NCBI GenBank assembly: GCA_041670165.1
Contig: JBAXZR010000003.1
Span: 26,192 to 90,191 of the forward strand
Origin: JBAXZR01 sp041670165
GTDB lineage: Bacteria > Bacillota > Clostridia > Christensenellales > UBA1242
DNA: 64,000 nt
Direction of reading: 5' to 3'
The notes beneath the pieces are model-generated. The model had not been told where the DNA came from. It did not search any database and saw only the letters and a list, made by a program, of their open reading frames with translations. Of the stretch, positions 35,363 to 44,034 are shown one piece after another; the stretch's first letter is position 1, and the number at the start of each line of letters is the position of its first letter. The position numbers and the translations under genes were made by a program.

Positions 35363-35444
35363 GCGGTCGTGGTGGAATGGCAGACACGTATGTTTAAGGG
35401 GCATATGAGAAATCGTGAGGGTTCAAGTCCCTCCGACCGCACCA
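35363..35444 (+). tRNA. tRNA-Leu, anticodon AAG
   Basis: 82-base gene with encoded CCA. The acceptor arms GCGGTCG and CGACCGC pair fully. The anticodon arm is TATGT / GCATA with loop TTAAGGG, reading AAG (codon CUU and, if A34 is deaminated to inosine, CUC/CUA). A long variable arm with a GAAA loop and the T arm GAGGG / CCCTC mark it as class II tRNA-Leu. A34 is unusual for a bacterial leucine tRNA. Confidence 0.9.
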
Positions 35445-35739
35445 AAATACTTGGGGTGACACCAAAAAAAATAGGCGGGTACGCAAAGTTAAAACTTTGC
35501 TAACTCGCTTTTTTTTGGTTTCCCTCCCAACTCCCTTTCCTACAGAAGTGTTCGTCCAAAAAATCTTGCGCCCGAACTAAATTCGTGCTGATTTTTTGAA
35601 CTCCATATTTTAATCAATGTTCTGGTTAATAATTTTTTTTTGTTAAAAATGAGTATAATAATTAATTTTTCTAATATTTTATCAGGGAGGGGGACTTGAA
35701 GCCCAAGGGGGCTTTGAGGGAAAAAAGTTGCCAGTGGCA
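35427..35739 (+). repeat. 313-bp direct repeat, copy 1 (begins with tRNA-Leu 3' end)
   Basis: Copy 1 begins with the last 18 bases of the tRNA gene (T-arm 3' strand, acceptor 3' strand and CCA). It then contains the tRNA terminator, a stretch of about 170 mainly AT-rich bases, a GGAGGG-rich motif and two small hairpins (AAGCCC/GGGCTT and TTGCC/GGCAA). Copy 2 lies exactly 379 bases downstream with about five differences by eye. No credible gene is present; short minus-strand frames appear in both copies but lack ribosome binding sites and family similarity. Confidence 0.9.
35475..35516 (+). terminator. Strong terminator of tRNA-Leu(AAG), repeat copy 1
   Basis: GCGGGT...ACTCGC and GCAAAGTT...AACTTTGC form a two-part stem (35475-35480 with 35503-35508; 35483-35490 with 35493-35500), then eight T. 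The A-run before the stem also pairs with the T-run, so it works in both directions. Confidence 0.85.
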
Positions 35740-35805
35740 AGTTTTCTCCGAAAAGTGGCGAAGCAAGCTATGCTTGTAAGCCGTGCAAATGCTGAAAGCA
35801 ATTGC
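35740..35805 (+). other. 66-bp spacer between the repeats with two hairpins
   Basis: Sequence found only between the two copies. AAGCA/TGCTT and a near-perfect GCAA-TGCT/AGCA-TTGC arm give two hairpins. It runs directly into the second tRNA-like 3' end. Confidence 0.6.
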
Positions 35806-36118
35806 GTCCCTCCGACCGCACCAAAATACTTGGAGTGACACCAAAAAAAATAGGCGGGTACGCAAAGTTAAAACTTTGCTAACTCGCTTTTTTTTGGTTT
35901 CCCTCCCAACTCCCTTTCCTACAGAAGTGTTTGTCCAAAAAATCTTGCGCCCGAACTAAATTCGTGCTGATTTTTTGAACTCCATATTTTAATCAATGTT
36001 CTGGTTAATAATTTATTTTTGTTAAAAATGAGTATAATAATTAATTTTTCTAATATTTTATCAGGGAGGGGACTTGAAGCCCAAGGGGGCTTTGAGGGAA
36101 AAAAAGTTGCCAGTGGCA
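35806..36118 (+). repeat. 313-bp direct repeat, copy 2 (begins with a detached tRNA 3' end)
   Basis: Begins GTCCCTCCGACCGCACCA, the same 18 bases as the tRNA-Leu 3' end, but no 5' part of a tRNA stands before it. The remaining sequence follows copy 1, including a second intact terminator (35854-35895), until divergence after GTGGCA at 36118. The one-base differences in G- and A-runs balance so that the total length stays the same. Confidence 0.9.
35854..35895 (+). terminator. Terminator hairpin, repeat copy 2
   Basis: Same two-part stem and T-run as at 35475-35516, 379 bases downstream. No gene ends here, so it is probably a duplicate without its own transcript. Confidence 0.75.
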
Positions 36119-36142
36119 TTTTTAGTTTCTTGCTTCTTATAG

Positions 36143-36171
36143 TTTAAAGTTTTTAGTTTAGAAAGTATAAT
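36143..36171 (+). promoter_or_regulatory. Promoter of the DUF421 gene
   Basis: TTTAAA at 36143-36148, 17-base spacer, perfect TATAAT at 36166-36171, just right of repeat copy 2. Confidence 0.55.
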
Positions 36172-36220
36172 AGGAATATTAAGCAGTATAAATTGAAATT
36201 AATAGCCACATAATATTTGC

Positions 36221-36907
36221 ATGAATGAAATTTTGAGAGTAGTTATTAATACATTAATTTCTTTTGCATATTTGTTTATAATTGCAAAGCTATTAGGAAA
36301 AAAACAAATTGCTCAACTTGAATTTACAGATTATGTTTTAGGTATTTCTATTGGATCAATTGCAGCCCAAATGACTTTTGATACAGAAATTCCTTTTTAT
36401 TTTTTTTTGATAGCGATGACCATTTTTATGGTTCTTGCACTTATCTTAAATTATTTAGAAATAACACCCACTTTTTTAAAAACTATAATTAAAGGTAAAC
36501 CACATATTTTGATTGAAGATGGAAAAATTAATTATAAGGAAATTAAAAAAGTAAGATTTGACATGAACGATTTATTATCGCTATGCAGATTAAAAAATTA
36601 CTTTGATATTGACGAAATTGCCTTTGCTATTCTTGAAACAAATGGCCAATTAAGCATTTTGCCCAAATCAGAGAACAAACCAGCAACTCTTGAGCATTTA
36701 AAAATTAAAGATAAAAAATCCAGCCTTTCAATTGATTTTATAATTGAAGGGAAAATTGTAGAAAAGGCTTTAAATCAAGCTGAAAAATCAAAAGATTGGC
36801 TCTATAAAAAATTAAATATATCTTCAAAAAATGATTTAAAAAATATTGTTCTTGCAACATATGATGAAGAAAATGATGAAATCATTGTTCATAATAAGAA
36901 CTTGTAA
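36221..36907 (+). CDS. DUF421 (YetF/YrbG-like) membrane protein
   Basis: 228-aa protein with three N-terminal membrane helices (about 8-25, 37-53 and 58-78), then a soluble part of the DUF421 type with KGKPHILIEDGKINYKEIKK and a second DUF3290-like tail. LGKKQIAQLEFTDYVLGI matches the motif linking the first and second helices in YetF. Such proteins occur in spore-formers, and some influence germination. No good ribosome binding site precedes the ATG. It is transcribed away from the repeat and stands alone. Confidence 0.85.
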   Translation: MNEILRVVINTLISFAYLFIIAKLLGKKQIAQLEFTDYVLGISIGSIAAQMTFDTEIPFYFFLIAMTIFMVLALILNYLEITPTFLKTIIKGKPHILIEDGKINYKEIKKVRFDMNDLLSLCRLKNYFDIDEIAFAILETNGQLSILPKSENKPATLEHLKIKDKKSSLSIDFIIEGKIVEKALNQAEKSKDWLYKKLNISSKNDLKNIVLATYDEENDEIIVHNKNL

Positions 36908-37150
36908 TTTAATACATTTTTTATTAAATCTATTTAATTCAAAAAATAATTAAAGTATAATCCTCATAGTATTTTTTGTATGTATTAATTAATGAATTAA
37001 ATTATTTTTTAAAATTATTTTTTTTAAAAAAAGAAAATATAATTAATAAATATATAATTTTAAAAAAATACAATTGGAAATTAATGTTTTTTTATCTATA
37101 TTATATTGTTTATAAACTTTAGCTTAGCAATTAATATTATTTTTGCTTAT

Positions 37151-37176
37151 AAAAAAGCCACAACTTAATGTGGCTT
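37151..37176 (-). terminator. Terminator of tRNA-Leu(CAA)
   Basis: Minus strand: AAGCCACA pairs with TGTGGCTT (37169-37176 with 37155-37162), followed by a T-run (A 37151-37156 on plus). Confidence 0.8.
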
Positions 37177-37184
37177 ATATTGTT

Positions 37185-37270
37185 TGGTGCCGAAGGCGGG
37201 ACTTGAACCCGCATGTCCTTGCGAACATCGGATTTTGAGTCCGACGCGTCTGCCATTTCACCACTCCGGC
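37185..37270 (-). tRNA. tRNA-Leu, anticodon CAA
   Basis: 86-base minus-strand gene with encoded CCA. Acceptor GCCGGAG / CTTCGGC has one G-T pair. The anticodon arm TCGGA / TCCGA with loop CTCAAAA reads CAA (codon UUG). The long variable arm TGTTCGCAAGGACA and T arm GCGGG / CCCGC mark it as class II Leu. Promoter and terminator flank it. Confidence 0.95.
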
Positions 37271-37287
37271 TTATGTTTGACAGGTGC

Positions 37288-37316
37288 ATATTATCATAAT
37301 AAAATCTTTATTGCAA
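37288..37316 (-). promoter_or_regulatory. Promoter of tRNA-Leu(CAA)
   Basis: Minus strand: TTGCAA (37316-37311), 17-base spacer, TAATAT (37293-37288), 18 bases upstream of the tRNA. Confidence 0.65.
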
Positions 37317-37366
37317 GTAAAATTTTATATATTTTTAACTAAAAGATAAGTTTTTGTGTTTAAATC

Positions 37367-37395
37367 TTTACTTTTTATTTTAAAAGATATATAAT
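37367..37395 (+). promoter_or_regulatory. Promoter of the 37417 gene
   Basis: TTTACT at 37367-37372, 17-base spacer, perfect TATAAT at 37390-37395. Confidence 0.6.
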
Positions 37396-37416
37396 GAAAA
37401 CATATTTGGAGGAACA

Positions 37417-37725
37417 ATGAAAAAGCTTGTAAATTTTATTATACTTGTAGCAAGTATTGTTTGGTTCGTAGTACTTCTTATTTTGGCAATTAATCAACAA
37501 CTCAACACGAATATCACACCACAGTTTACAGATTTTTTTAATTTTTCAAAACAATATGGAGCTCTTATAATTCTTGGAACATATGTGTTCTTCAACACAA
37601 TTGGAAGGGGATTCGTTAGAATTTTGTTTGGAATTTTAATTCTACTTCTCTTGGCTGGTGTTGCAATTATGATTATTAAGCCTGAACTTTTAAGTCAAGT
37701 TGTTACCACTTTTCCTGCAGCATAA
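37417..37725 (+). CDS. Small three-helix membrane protein, unrecognised
   Basis: 102-aa protein with hydrophobic segments at about 5-24, 48-66 and 70-87. The sequence between the first and second is polar. I do not recognise the family. TTGGAGG stands 6 bases before the ATG and a good promoter precedes it, so it is well supported as a gene. A terminator-like hairpin follows at 37771-37814. No neighbour suggests a function. Confidence 0.7.
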   Translation: MKKLVNFIILVASIVWFVVLLILAINQQLNTNITPQFTDFFNFSKQYGALIILGTYVFFNTIGRGFVRILFGILILLLLAGVAIMIIKPELLSQVVTTFPAA

Positions 37726-37770
37726 TGATTATACTTGAATTGTTAAAATGAGATTTCAAAGACAAATTTG

Positions 37771-37814
37771 AAAGAACTTATTTCCTTAGTTATAGCGAAA
37801 CAAGTTCTTTTTTT
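37771..37814 (+). terminator. Terminator after the 37417 gene
   Basis: AAAGAACTT (37771-37779) pairs with AAGTTCTTT (37802-37810) over a 22-base loop, then T. Confidence 0.6.
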
Positions 37815-37940
37815 AAAAAATTGATTGTTCTATTGTATATTTGTTAGAAACTTAAAAGTTTATTATTCAAGATTTAATTTATAAATTTAATAATGTGATT
37901 TGGTATTTATAATAATTGTTAGTTTGTTATAAATAGATTA

Positions 37941-37980
37941 AAAAAAGACTTAATTTTGTTGCAAATTATAAGTCTTTTTT
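37941..37980. terminator. Terminator downstream of the uridine kinase gene
   Basis: AAAAAAGACTTA (37941-37952) and TAAGTCTTTTTT (37969-37980) form a 12-bp stem with runs on both ends, so it may serve either direction. Confidence 0.6.
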
Positions 37981-38006
37981 TAAAATTTATTATTTATATA
38001 ATGCTA

Positions 38007-38945
38007 TTAATTTCCTGCAAGAAATTCTTGAATCAATGAGTTTTTTGGAATTAAACTGCTATCAAGCTTTTCACATTGTTCAAGCATTTTAATAAGTTCT
38101 TCTGTTTGAGGGTTTGACAAAGCATTTTCAAGAAGTGGTTTAAGAAATTTCGCATATAACATTGCTTCGTATGAGTGAGATGAATTAAGCAAGTAATCAG
38201 CTGTTGTTTTGAATGGTTTAATATACAAATTTTCTCCATCACAAACATTTTTCCACATGTCTAAAGTTGCAGAAATTGAGTGTCCTCTTGTGTAAAAATC
38301 TCTTAGGCATCTTCTCATAAGTCTAACCGTTTTTGCTGGTATAAGAATTTTATCTTTATATGTGTAATTTGAATTTAATCCAATATAGATTTTTGCGATA
38401 GTTTTTCCGCTAAATCCTTGCGTAAGAATTGGATTGAGTGCATGAATTCCTTCCATAATAATTATTGAATTTTTATCTATTTCCAAAGGAACAAATTCAT
38501 CATTTCTTCTTTTTTTAACAAAATCAAAAATTGGCATATGTGCAACTTTTTCATTTTCTAGCTCAAAAAGAAAATGGTTGAAACATTCCATGTCAACACA
38601 AGTAACATTTTCATAGTCAAATGAACCATCAGGGAGTAATGGTGTTTTTGCCGCTTCAACAAAAAAATTGTCTTGCGAAACAACATAAGTTTTGATTCCA
38701 TGAGCCAAAAACTTTGCATTAAGCAAATTTGAAGAAGTTGTTTTGCCAGCTGAAGAAGGACCGGAAAGAAGAATAAGTTTAACTTCCTTACGATTGTTTA
38801 TTATATCTTCAACAATTTCATCAATTTGAGAATGATATGCTCTTTCATCTTCGTTTACAAGATCCTGAGGATTTAGCAATATTTTTTTATTGATTTCTTC
38901 AATAGAAAAATTTGTTTTTTCAAAATTTTCAGTTCGATTTTTCAT
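38007..38945 (-). CDS. Uridine/nucleoside kinase family protein
   Basis: 312-aa P-loop kinase. The Walker A is GPSSAGKTT (about 62-70). Later motifs are SQDNFF, FDYENVTCVDME and IIIMEGIHALNP, typical of the uridine-kinase/PRK family. Clostridial relatives are often about 550 aa with an N-terminal TGS/ThrRS-like part; here only a 45-residue N-terminal segment precedes the kinase. It probably phosphorylates uridine or a related nucleoside in salvage. AAGGAG precedes the ATG. It is divergent from the murE operon, and its own function is not obviously linked to it. Confidence 0.8.
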   Translation of the reverse strand: MKNRTENFEKTNFSIEEINKKILLNPQDLVNEDERAYHSQIDEIVEDIINNRKEVKLILLSGPSSAGKTTSSNLLNAKFLAHGIKTYVVSQDNFFVEAAKTPLLPDGSFDYENVTCVDMECFNHFLFELENEKVAHMPIFDFVKKRRNDEFVPLEIDKNSIIIMEGIHALNPILTQGFSGKTIAKIYIGLNSNYTYKDKILIPAKTVRLMRRCLRDFYTRGHSISATLDMWKNVCDGENLYIKPFKTTADYLLNSSHSYEAMLYAKFLKPLLENALSNPQTEELIKMLEQCEKLDSSLIPKNSLIQEFLAGN

Positions 38946-39125
38946 CAGTCTACTCCTTGTTGCCTATCAATTATTATTTTAACGCAAGTAGAACTTTACC
39001 ACAAATAATTAATTTTGAAAAGAGTTTTTTTTGTGAATAAATTTTTTGTAGAAACTTGTCTTGTTTTGTGAAAATGAGTTTTATGAAATTCATTTGCATT
39101 ATGATATGACAAACGGAGGGAAAAA

Positions 39126-40604
39126 GTGAACGCAAAAAAAGTTTTTAAAAATTTACCCATAATTTCTTTTAAAGGAGATTATGAAAAAGAAGAAATTGTA
39201 CATATTGAAACAAATTCAAGTCATTGCGTAAAGGGTACTATTTATGTTTGTACAAAAGGTGTTAACGCTGATTCTCACAACTTTGCTCAAGATGCAAAAT
39301 TAAACGGAGCAAGCATCTTGGTTGTTGAAAGATATGTTGATTGCGATTTGCCACAAGTTCTCGTTGAAAATTCAAGACAAGCTCTTAGCATTTTGTCTTC
39401 AAACTTTTTTAATAATTCAAATGAAAAATTAAGAATAATTGGAATAACAGGTACAAATGGAAAAACAACATCATCATTTGTTACAAAACAAATTTTGGAA
39501 ATCATGAATAAAAAAGTTGGTTTAATTGGCACAGAGGGTGTTTGGATAGGTTCGGATTTTTACCCTGGAGAGCTTACAACTCCAGACCCTTTTGACCTTC
39601 ACAAAATATTTGCTAAAATGGTTGAAGATAATTGTGAATTTTGTGTTATGGAAGTTTCAGCTCATGCAATTGCACTTTCAAAAATTTGTGGAATTAAATT
39701 TGAAGTTGGACTTTTGACTAATATAACACAAGATCACCTTGACTATTTTTTAACAATGGAAAGATACGCTAAAACAAAAATTGATTTTTTGCTAGGTGAA
39801 CAAGTTGAAAAATTGATTTTAAACTCAGATGACCCAAGATATAGTGAAATATCAGCAATGACAAATAAAAAATTTGTCAGCTATGGCAGAGAAAATCCTG
39901 CAGATATTTTTTGTACTGAACCAGAATATAAACCAAGTGGAACAACTTATTTCGTAAATGCTTTTGATGAAGTTTGCAGGGTGGACACTCCGCTTTGTGG
40001 TGATTACAATGTTTCAAATGCTCTTGGAGTTGTTTCAATATGTTTAAGCTTTGGACTTAAACTTGAAGATATTTGCTCGGCACTTAAAAAAACAAAACCT
40101 GTTGCAGGTAGATTTAATATTGTTGAACTTGATCCAAAACGCTATGTTGTTATTGATTTTGCTCACACGCCTGATGGAATTGAAAAAATTTTGCAAGCAA
40201 CAAAAAAAATCTTTCCATCTCCAATTATTGCACTCTTTGGTGCAAGCGGAAACAGAGATAGAGGCAAAAGAGCAATTATGGGAAAAATTGCAGAAGAAAA
40301 TGCAGATTTTTTGGTGATTACTAGTGATAATCCACGATATGAAAAACCAGAATTTATAATCTATGAAATTTGTAAAGGACTCAAGAAAACAAACCATATT
40401 CTAATTCCTGATCGCAGAGTGGCTGTTGCAATTGCACTTGAATATCTTTCAGAGGGTGGGACTCTTGTGCTTTGTGGAAAAGGTGCAGAAAAATATCAAG
40501 ATATTAATGGAATAAAACAGCCCTATAATGATTTAAATGAAGTAGAAAAATTTGTCGAATCAGAAAAAGATAAAAAAAATATAGATGAGGCATTACAATG
40601 TTAG
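39126..40604 (+). CDS. murE: UDP-MurNAc-L-Ala-D-Glu:meso-diaminopimelate ligase MurE
   Basis: 492-aa Mur ligase that adds the third residue of the peptidoglycan stem. The P-loop GITGTNGKTTS (about 109-119) and the HTPDGIEK and GASGNRDRGKR motifs are present. The specificity motif DNPR (in TSDNPRYEKPE) indicates meso-diaminopimelate rather than lysine. The start is GTG at 39126 with GGAGGG 5 bases upstream. It is the first gene of the mur-fts cluster and overlaps mraY by 7 bases. Confidence 0.95.
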   Translation: MNAKKVFKNLPIISFKGDYEKEEIVHIETNSSHCVKGTIYVCTKGVNADSHNFAQDAKLNGASILVVERYVDCDLPQVLVENSRQALSILSSNFFNNSNEKLRIIGITGTNGKTTSSFVTKQILEIMNKKVGLIGTEGVWIGSDFYPGELTTPDPFDLHKIFAKMVEDNCEFCVMEVSAHAIALSKICGIKFEVGLLTNITQDHLDYFLTMERYAKTKIDFLLGEQVEKLILNSDDPRYSEISAMTNKKFVSYGRENPADIFCTEPEYKPSGTTYFVNAFDEVCRVDTPLCGDYNVSNALGVVSICLSFGLKLEDICSALKKTKPVAGRFNIVELDPKRYVVIDFAHTPDGIEKILQATKKIFPSPIIALFGASGNRDRGKRAIMGKIAEENADFLVITSDNPRYEKPEFIIYEICKGLKKTNHILIPDRRVAVAIALEYLSEGGTLVLCGKGAEKYQDINGIKQPYNDLNEVEKFVESEKDKKNIDEALQC

Positions 40605-41575
40605 CAAATAGCATGCTTTCATTTTTAGTCGCATTTTTGATTGCAGTTGTGATTGGTCCAATTGTTATTTTGCTTTCAAAAAAATTCAAAGCTAGTCAAA
40701 CAATTTTGGAATATGTTGAAGGTCACAAAATTAAACAAGGCACTCCAACAATGGGTGGTTTTATATTTGTTATTTCAATATCAATTTGCACGATTATCTT
40801 TTGTGGTGTTGAGTCATTTTTGGCAAAATTATCAATAATAATTATGTTGGCTTTTTGTATATTAGGATTTATGGACGATTTTATCAAAATCAAATTTAAA
40901 CAAAACGAAGGTTTAAAACCATATCAAAAAATTGTTTCACAATTTGCAATTGCTTCAATTGTTGCATTTTTTTGCTATTATTCACCGTTTGTTGGTTCAA
41001 GCATTTTGTTGCCATTTTCATTTGGAAGCATTGATTTGGGAATTTGGATTATTCCTTTTGTGATTTTGTTTTTCATTGCTGTTACAAACAGTGTGAATTT
41101 GATTGATGGATTGGACGGACTTTCTGGAAGTGTAAGTTTGGCATTTTTGATGGGAATTGGAGCACTTGTTTTTGTTTGTAGTCCATATGCCGCTTCTTTG
41201 CAAATATCAAATCTCGCTCTTTTATGCATTTTTGCTTCTGGAGCTTTGCTAGGGTATCTTTGTTTCAACATTTATCCTGCAAAGATATTTATGGGGGACA
41301 CAGGTTCACTTGCTCTTGGTGGGCTTATTGCAGGCGTTTGTGTGTTTTTGAAAATGGAAATATTTTTAGTGATAATTGGCATTATGTATGTTTTGACAGC
41401 TATAAGTGATATTATTCAAGTTTTATATTACAAAAAAACAAAAAAAAGAGTGTTTTTAATGGCACCTTTGCATCATCATTTTGAAAAAAAAGGAATAAAT
41501 GAGAACAAAATTACATTTATTTATTTTGTTATCACACTTATTATCGCAGGAGGCATGATTCTTCTTTGTATGTGA
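40598..41575 (+). CDS. mraY: Phospho-MurNAc-pentapeptide translocase MraY
   Basis: 325-aa, ten-helix membrane enzyme that couples UDP-MurNAc-pentapeptide to undecaprenyl phosphate to form lipid I. Signatures are HKIKQGTPTMGG, MDDFIKIK and TNSVNLIDGLDGLS, where the aspartates bind Mg2+; the HHHFEKKG motif follows. Length is normal. Its start overlaps the end of murE and the end is 16 bases before murD. Confidence 0.96.
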   Translation: MLANSMLSFLVAFLIAVVIGPIVILLSKKFKASQTILEYVEGHKIKQGTPTMGGFIFVISISICTIIFCGVESFLAKLSIIIMLAFCILGFMDDFIKIKFKQNEGLKPYQKIVSQFAIASIVAFFCYYSPFVGSSILLPFSFGSIDLGIWIIPFVILFFIAVTNSVNLIDGLDGLSGSVSLAFLMGIGALVFVCSPYAASLQISNLALLCIFASGALLGYLCFNIYPAKIFMGDTGSLALGGLIAGVCVFLKMEIFLVIIGIMYVLTAISDIIQVLYYKKTKKRVFLMAPLHHHFEKKGINENKITFIYFVITLIIAGGMILLCM

Positions 41576-41591
41576 TAACAGAGGAGATATA

Positions 41592-42881
41592 ATGAATTTT
41601 GAGGGTAAGTCCGTTTTGGTTTGGGGTAACGAAAGAAGCGGTATGGCATGCAAAAAGCTTCTTGAAGAAAATGGTGCAAAAATTTGCATAATTTCAAAAG
41701 AAGATGAAGCAAAATTTGATTGGAATCAAAAATTTGATTATATTCTTCTTAGCCCTGGTGTCCCAATTTTAGAAAATCAAAAACTAAGTAAACTTGTTGA
41801 AAATGGTGCTTATGTAATTGGAGAAATGGAACTTGGTTACATGTTTTCAAAAAGCAAAATTTTCGCAATAACTGGTACAAATGGAAAAACCACAACAACA
41901 ACTTTGCTTTCAAAAATTTTTATTGAAGATGGAAAAAATGTTTTTCTTTGTGGAAATATTGGGCTTCCATTATCTTCAGTTGCAAAAGATACAACGAATG
42001 AAAGTGTCATTTGTTTGGAAGTTTCGTCTTATCAACTTGAAAGTGCAGAGTCTTTTCATGCACATGTTGCTTGCATTCTAAACATTGCACCAGATCATCT
42101 TGCTAGGCATCTTTCAATGACTAATTATTGCAAAGCAAAAGAAAAGATTTTTAATAACCAAACAGCAGAAGATTTTGCGGTTTTAAATTTTTGTGATCCT
42201 GTTACAAAAAGTATTGCAAAATTAATTAAATCAAAAGTTGTATGGTTTTCATCTAGGTGCAAGTGCGATGGTGCTTATGTTGATAACGAATTCGTTTGCT
42301 ACAAAAATGAAAAAATATTCAAAATAGAATCTATTAAACTTCTTGGAATCAAAAATTTAGAAAATGTTTTGGCAGCAGTTGCAATTGCAAAAACTCAAAA
42401 TGTTAATAATGAAGCTATTAAAAGAGCAATTATAAAATTTGAACCAATTGAACACAGAATTCAAACGGTAGGAACTTATGAAGGAATCAAATTTGTAAAT
42501 GACAGCAAAGCCACAAATGTTGCAAGCACTTTAACAGCCCTTGAGGCAGTTAAAGGAAAAATTGTACTGCTTCTTGGCGGAAGTGATAAAGGTGAAGATT
42601 TTGCTTCGCTTGCACAAAATATCAGAGCAAATGTTGACACAATAATTATTTATGGTGCAACCACAAACAAATTTATAAAGGCTTTTTCTGAAAATATTTG
42701 TAAGGCAAGGATTGTCGTCGCTGAGCATATGAAAGATGCATTTTTTTTTGCAACTCGTCTTGCAAAACCAGATTCAACAATTTTACTTTCACCAGCTTGT
42801 GCAAGCTTTGATGAGTTTAAGAATTTTGAAGAAAGAGGTCAAATTTTTATGAAACTTGTGCATGAACTAGGAGGCAAGTGA
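41592..42881 (+). CDS. murD: UDP-MurNAc-L-alanine:D-glutamate ligase MurD
   Basis: 429-aa enzyme adding D-glutamate to the stem peptide. It has an N-terminal Rossmann domain beginning VLVWGNERSGMACKKLL and the P-loop ITGTNGKTTT (about 97-106). LNIAPDHLARH and HRIQ follow, then FVNDSKATN and LLGGSDKGEDF. GGAG precedes the ATG. Its stop TGA overlaps the GTG start of ftsW. Confidence 0.95.
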   Translation: MNFEGKSVLVWGNERSGMACKKLLEENGAKICIISKEDEAKFDWNQKFDYILLSPGVPILENQKLSKLVENGAYVIGEMELGYMFSKSKIFAITGTNGKTTTTTLLSKIFIEDGKNVFLCGNIGLPLSSVAKDTTNESVICLEVSSYQLESAESFHAHVACILNIAPDHLARHLSMTNYCKAKEKIFNNQTAEDFAVLNFCDPVTKSIAKLIKSKVVWFSSRCKCDGAYVDNEFVCYKNEKIFKIESIKLLGIKNLENVLAAVAIAKTQNVNNEAIKRAIIKFEPIEHRIQTVGTYEGIKFVNDSKATNVASTLTALEAVKGKIVLLLGGSDKGEDFASLAQNIRANVDTIIIYGATTNKFIKAFSENICKARIVVAEHMKDAFFFATRLAKPDSTILLSPACASFDEFKNFEERGQIFMKLVHELGGK

Positions 42882-43987
42882 AACACGCATTTTTAAGAAA
42901 AAATGAAATAATAATCATAACTTGCACAATGTTGCTAGTAATTTTTGGTTGTATCATGGTTTACTCAGCAAGTAGTTTTTCTGCTCAGCAAAATTATGGA
43001 AACAGCACATTTTTTTTGACAAAACAAATAATTGGAGCAGTTATTGGAATTGTTGCTATGATTGGAGCAAGCTTTTTTCCATATGAAAAACTTAAAAAAT
43101 ATAAATGGATTTTGGTAGCAATTTCTGTTATCCTTCTTCTTCTTGTTTTTGTTCCAGGGCTTGGAAAATCAAATTATGGTGCACAAAGATGGATTGGAAT
43201 TGGATCATTGACCATGCAACCAAGTGAAATTGCAAAGTTTGCACTTGTTTTGTTTTGTTCGGCAACATTTTGTGATATAAAAGCTGAAACTATTAAATTT
43301 AAACATTCAATTTTGCCAATTTGTGTTGGTGTTTTGTTTTGCACTCTTGTTATTTTGGAGCCAAATATGAGCATAACCATGTGTATCGGCATTGTTTTAA
43401 TAATTATGCTTTTTCTTGGTGGCATGAATTGGAAACATATGATGGCAATTGGCATGCCTGCTGCAGCAACTGTTCCTGCCTTAATTCTTTTAGAACCATA
43501 TAGAGTGAAAAGATTAATGGCATTTTTAGACCCTTGGGCAAATCCTAAAGGAGAAGGATTTCAACTCATTCAATCTCTTTATGCAATTGGAAGTGGCGGG
43601 TTGTTTGGAGTTGGACTTTTCAATTCAAGACAAAAAAATTTGTTTTTACCATTTGCCGAAAGCGATTTTATATTTTCAATTATAGTGGAAGAACTTGGAT
43701 TTATTGGCGGACTTTTTGTTTTAATTGTTTTTGCGTTTTTAATTATTGCCTTAATAAGAGTTGCTTTTAGTGCAAAAAATAAATTTGGTTGTTTGCTTGT
43801 TGCTGGAATTGCAAGTGTTATATGCGTTCAAGTTCTTCTAAATGTAAGTGTTGTTTCAGGGCTCATTCCGCCAACAGGGCTTCCTTTGCCTTTCATTTCT
43901 TCTGGAAGCACAAGTCTTGTTGTTTTTATGGCTTCAATTGGTGTTTGTTTGAATGTTGCCAAAAGCTCTTCTAAGCTATATTCATAA
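42878..43987 (+). CDS. ftsW: SEDS peptidoglycan glycosyltransferase FtsW/RodA
   Basis: 369-aa polytopic polymerase working with a class B penicillin-binding protein at the septum. About ten helices are visible. Family motifs include YGAQRWIGIG, MQPSEIAKFALV, PNMSITMCIG and GLPLPFISSGSTSL. It starts with GTG behind AGGAGG; the start overlaps murD by 4 bases. FtsW is preferred over RodA because of its place inside the mur-fts cluster. murG, which usually follows ftsW, is absent here. Confidence 0.92.
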   Translation: MKHAFLRKNEIIIITCTMLLVIFGCIMVYSASSFSAQQNYGNSTFFLTKQIIGAVIGIVAMIGASFFPYEKLKKYKWILVAISVILLLLVFVPGLGKSNYGAQRWIGIGSLTMQPSEIAKFALVLFCSATFCDIKAETIKFKHSILPICVGVLFCTLVILEPNMSITMCIGIVLIIMLFLGGMNWKHMMAIGMPAAATVPALILLEPYRVKRLMAFLDPWANPKGEGFQLIQSLYAIGSGGLFGVGLFNSRQKNLFLPFAESDFIFSIIVEELGFIGGLFVLIVFAFLIIALIRVAFSAKNKFGCLLVAGIASVICVQVLLNVSVVSGLIPPTGLPLPFISSGSTSLVVFMASIGVCLNVAKSSSKLYS

Positions 43988-44034
43988 AAACACAAAAAAA
44001 TGATTTCTCATATACACTTTAACAGGAGAGTGTT

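Noticed and set aside
35540..36119. Minus-strand frames of 64-66 aa within the repeats
   Set aside because: They exist in both copies only because the sequence is repeated, have no ribosome binding site, and run through the terminator or tRNA end.
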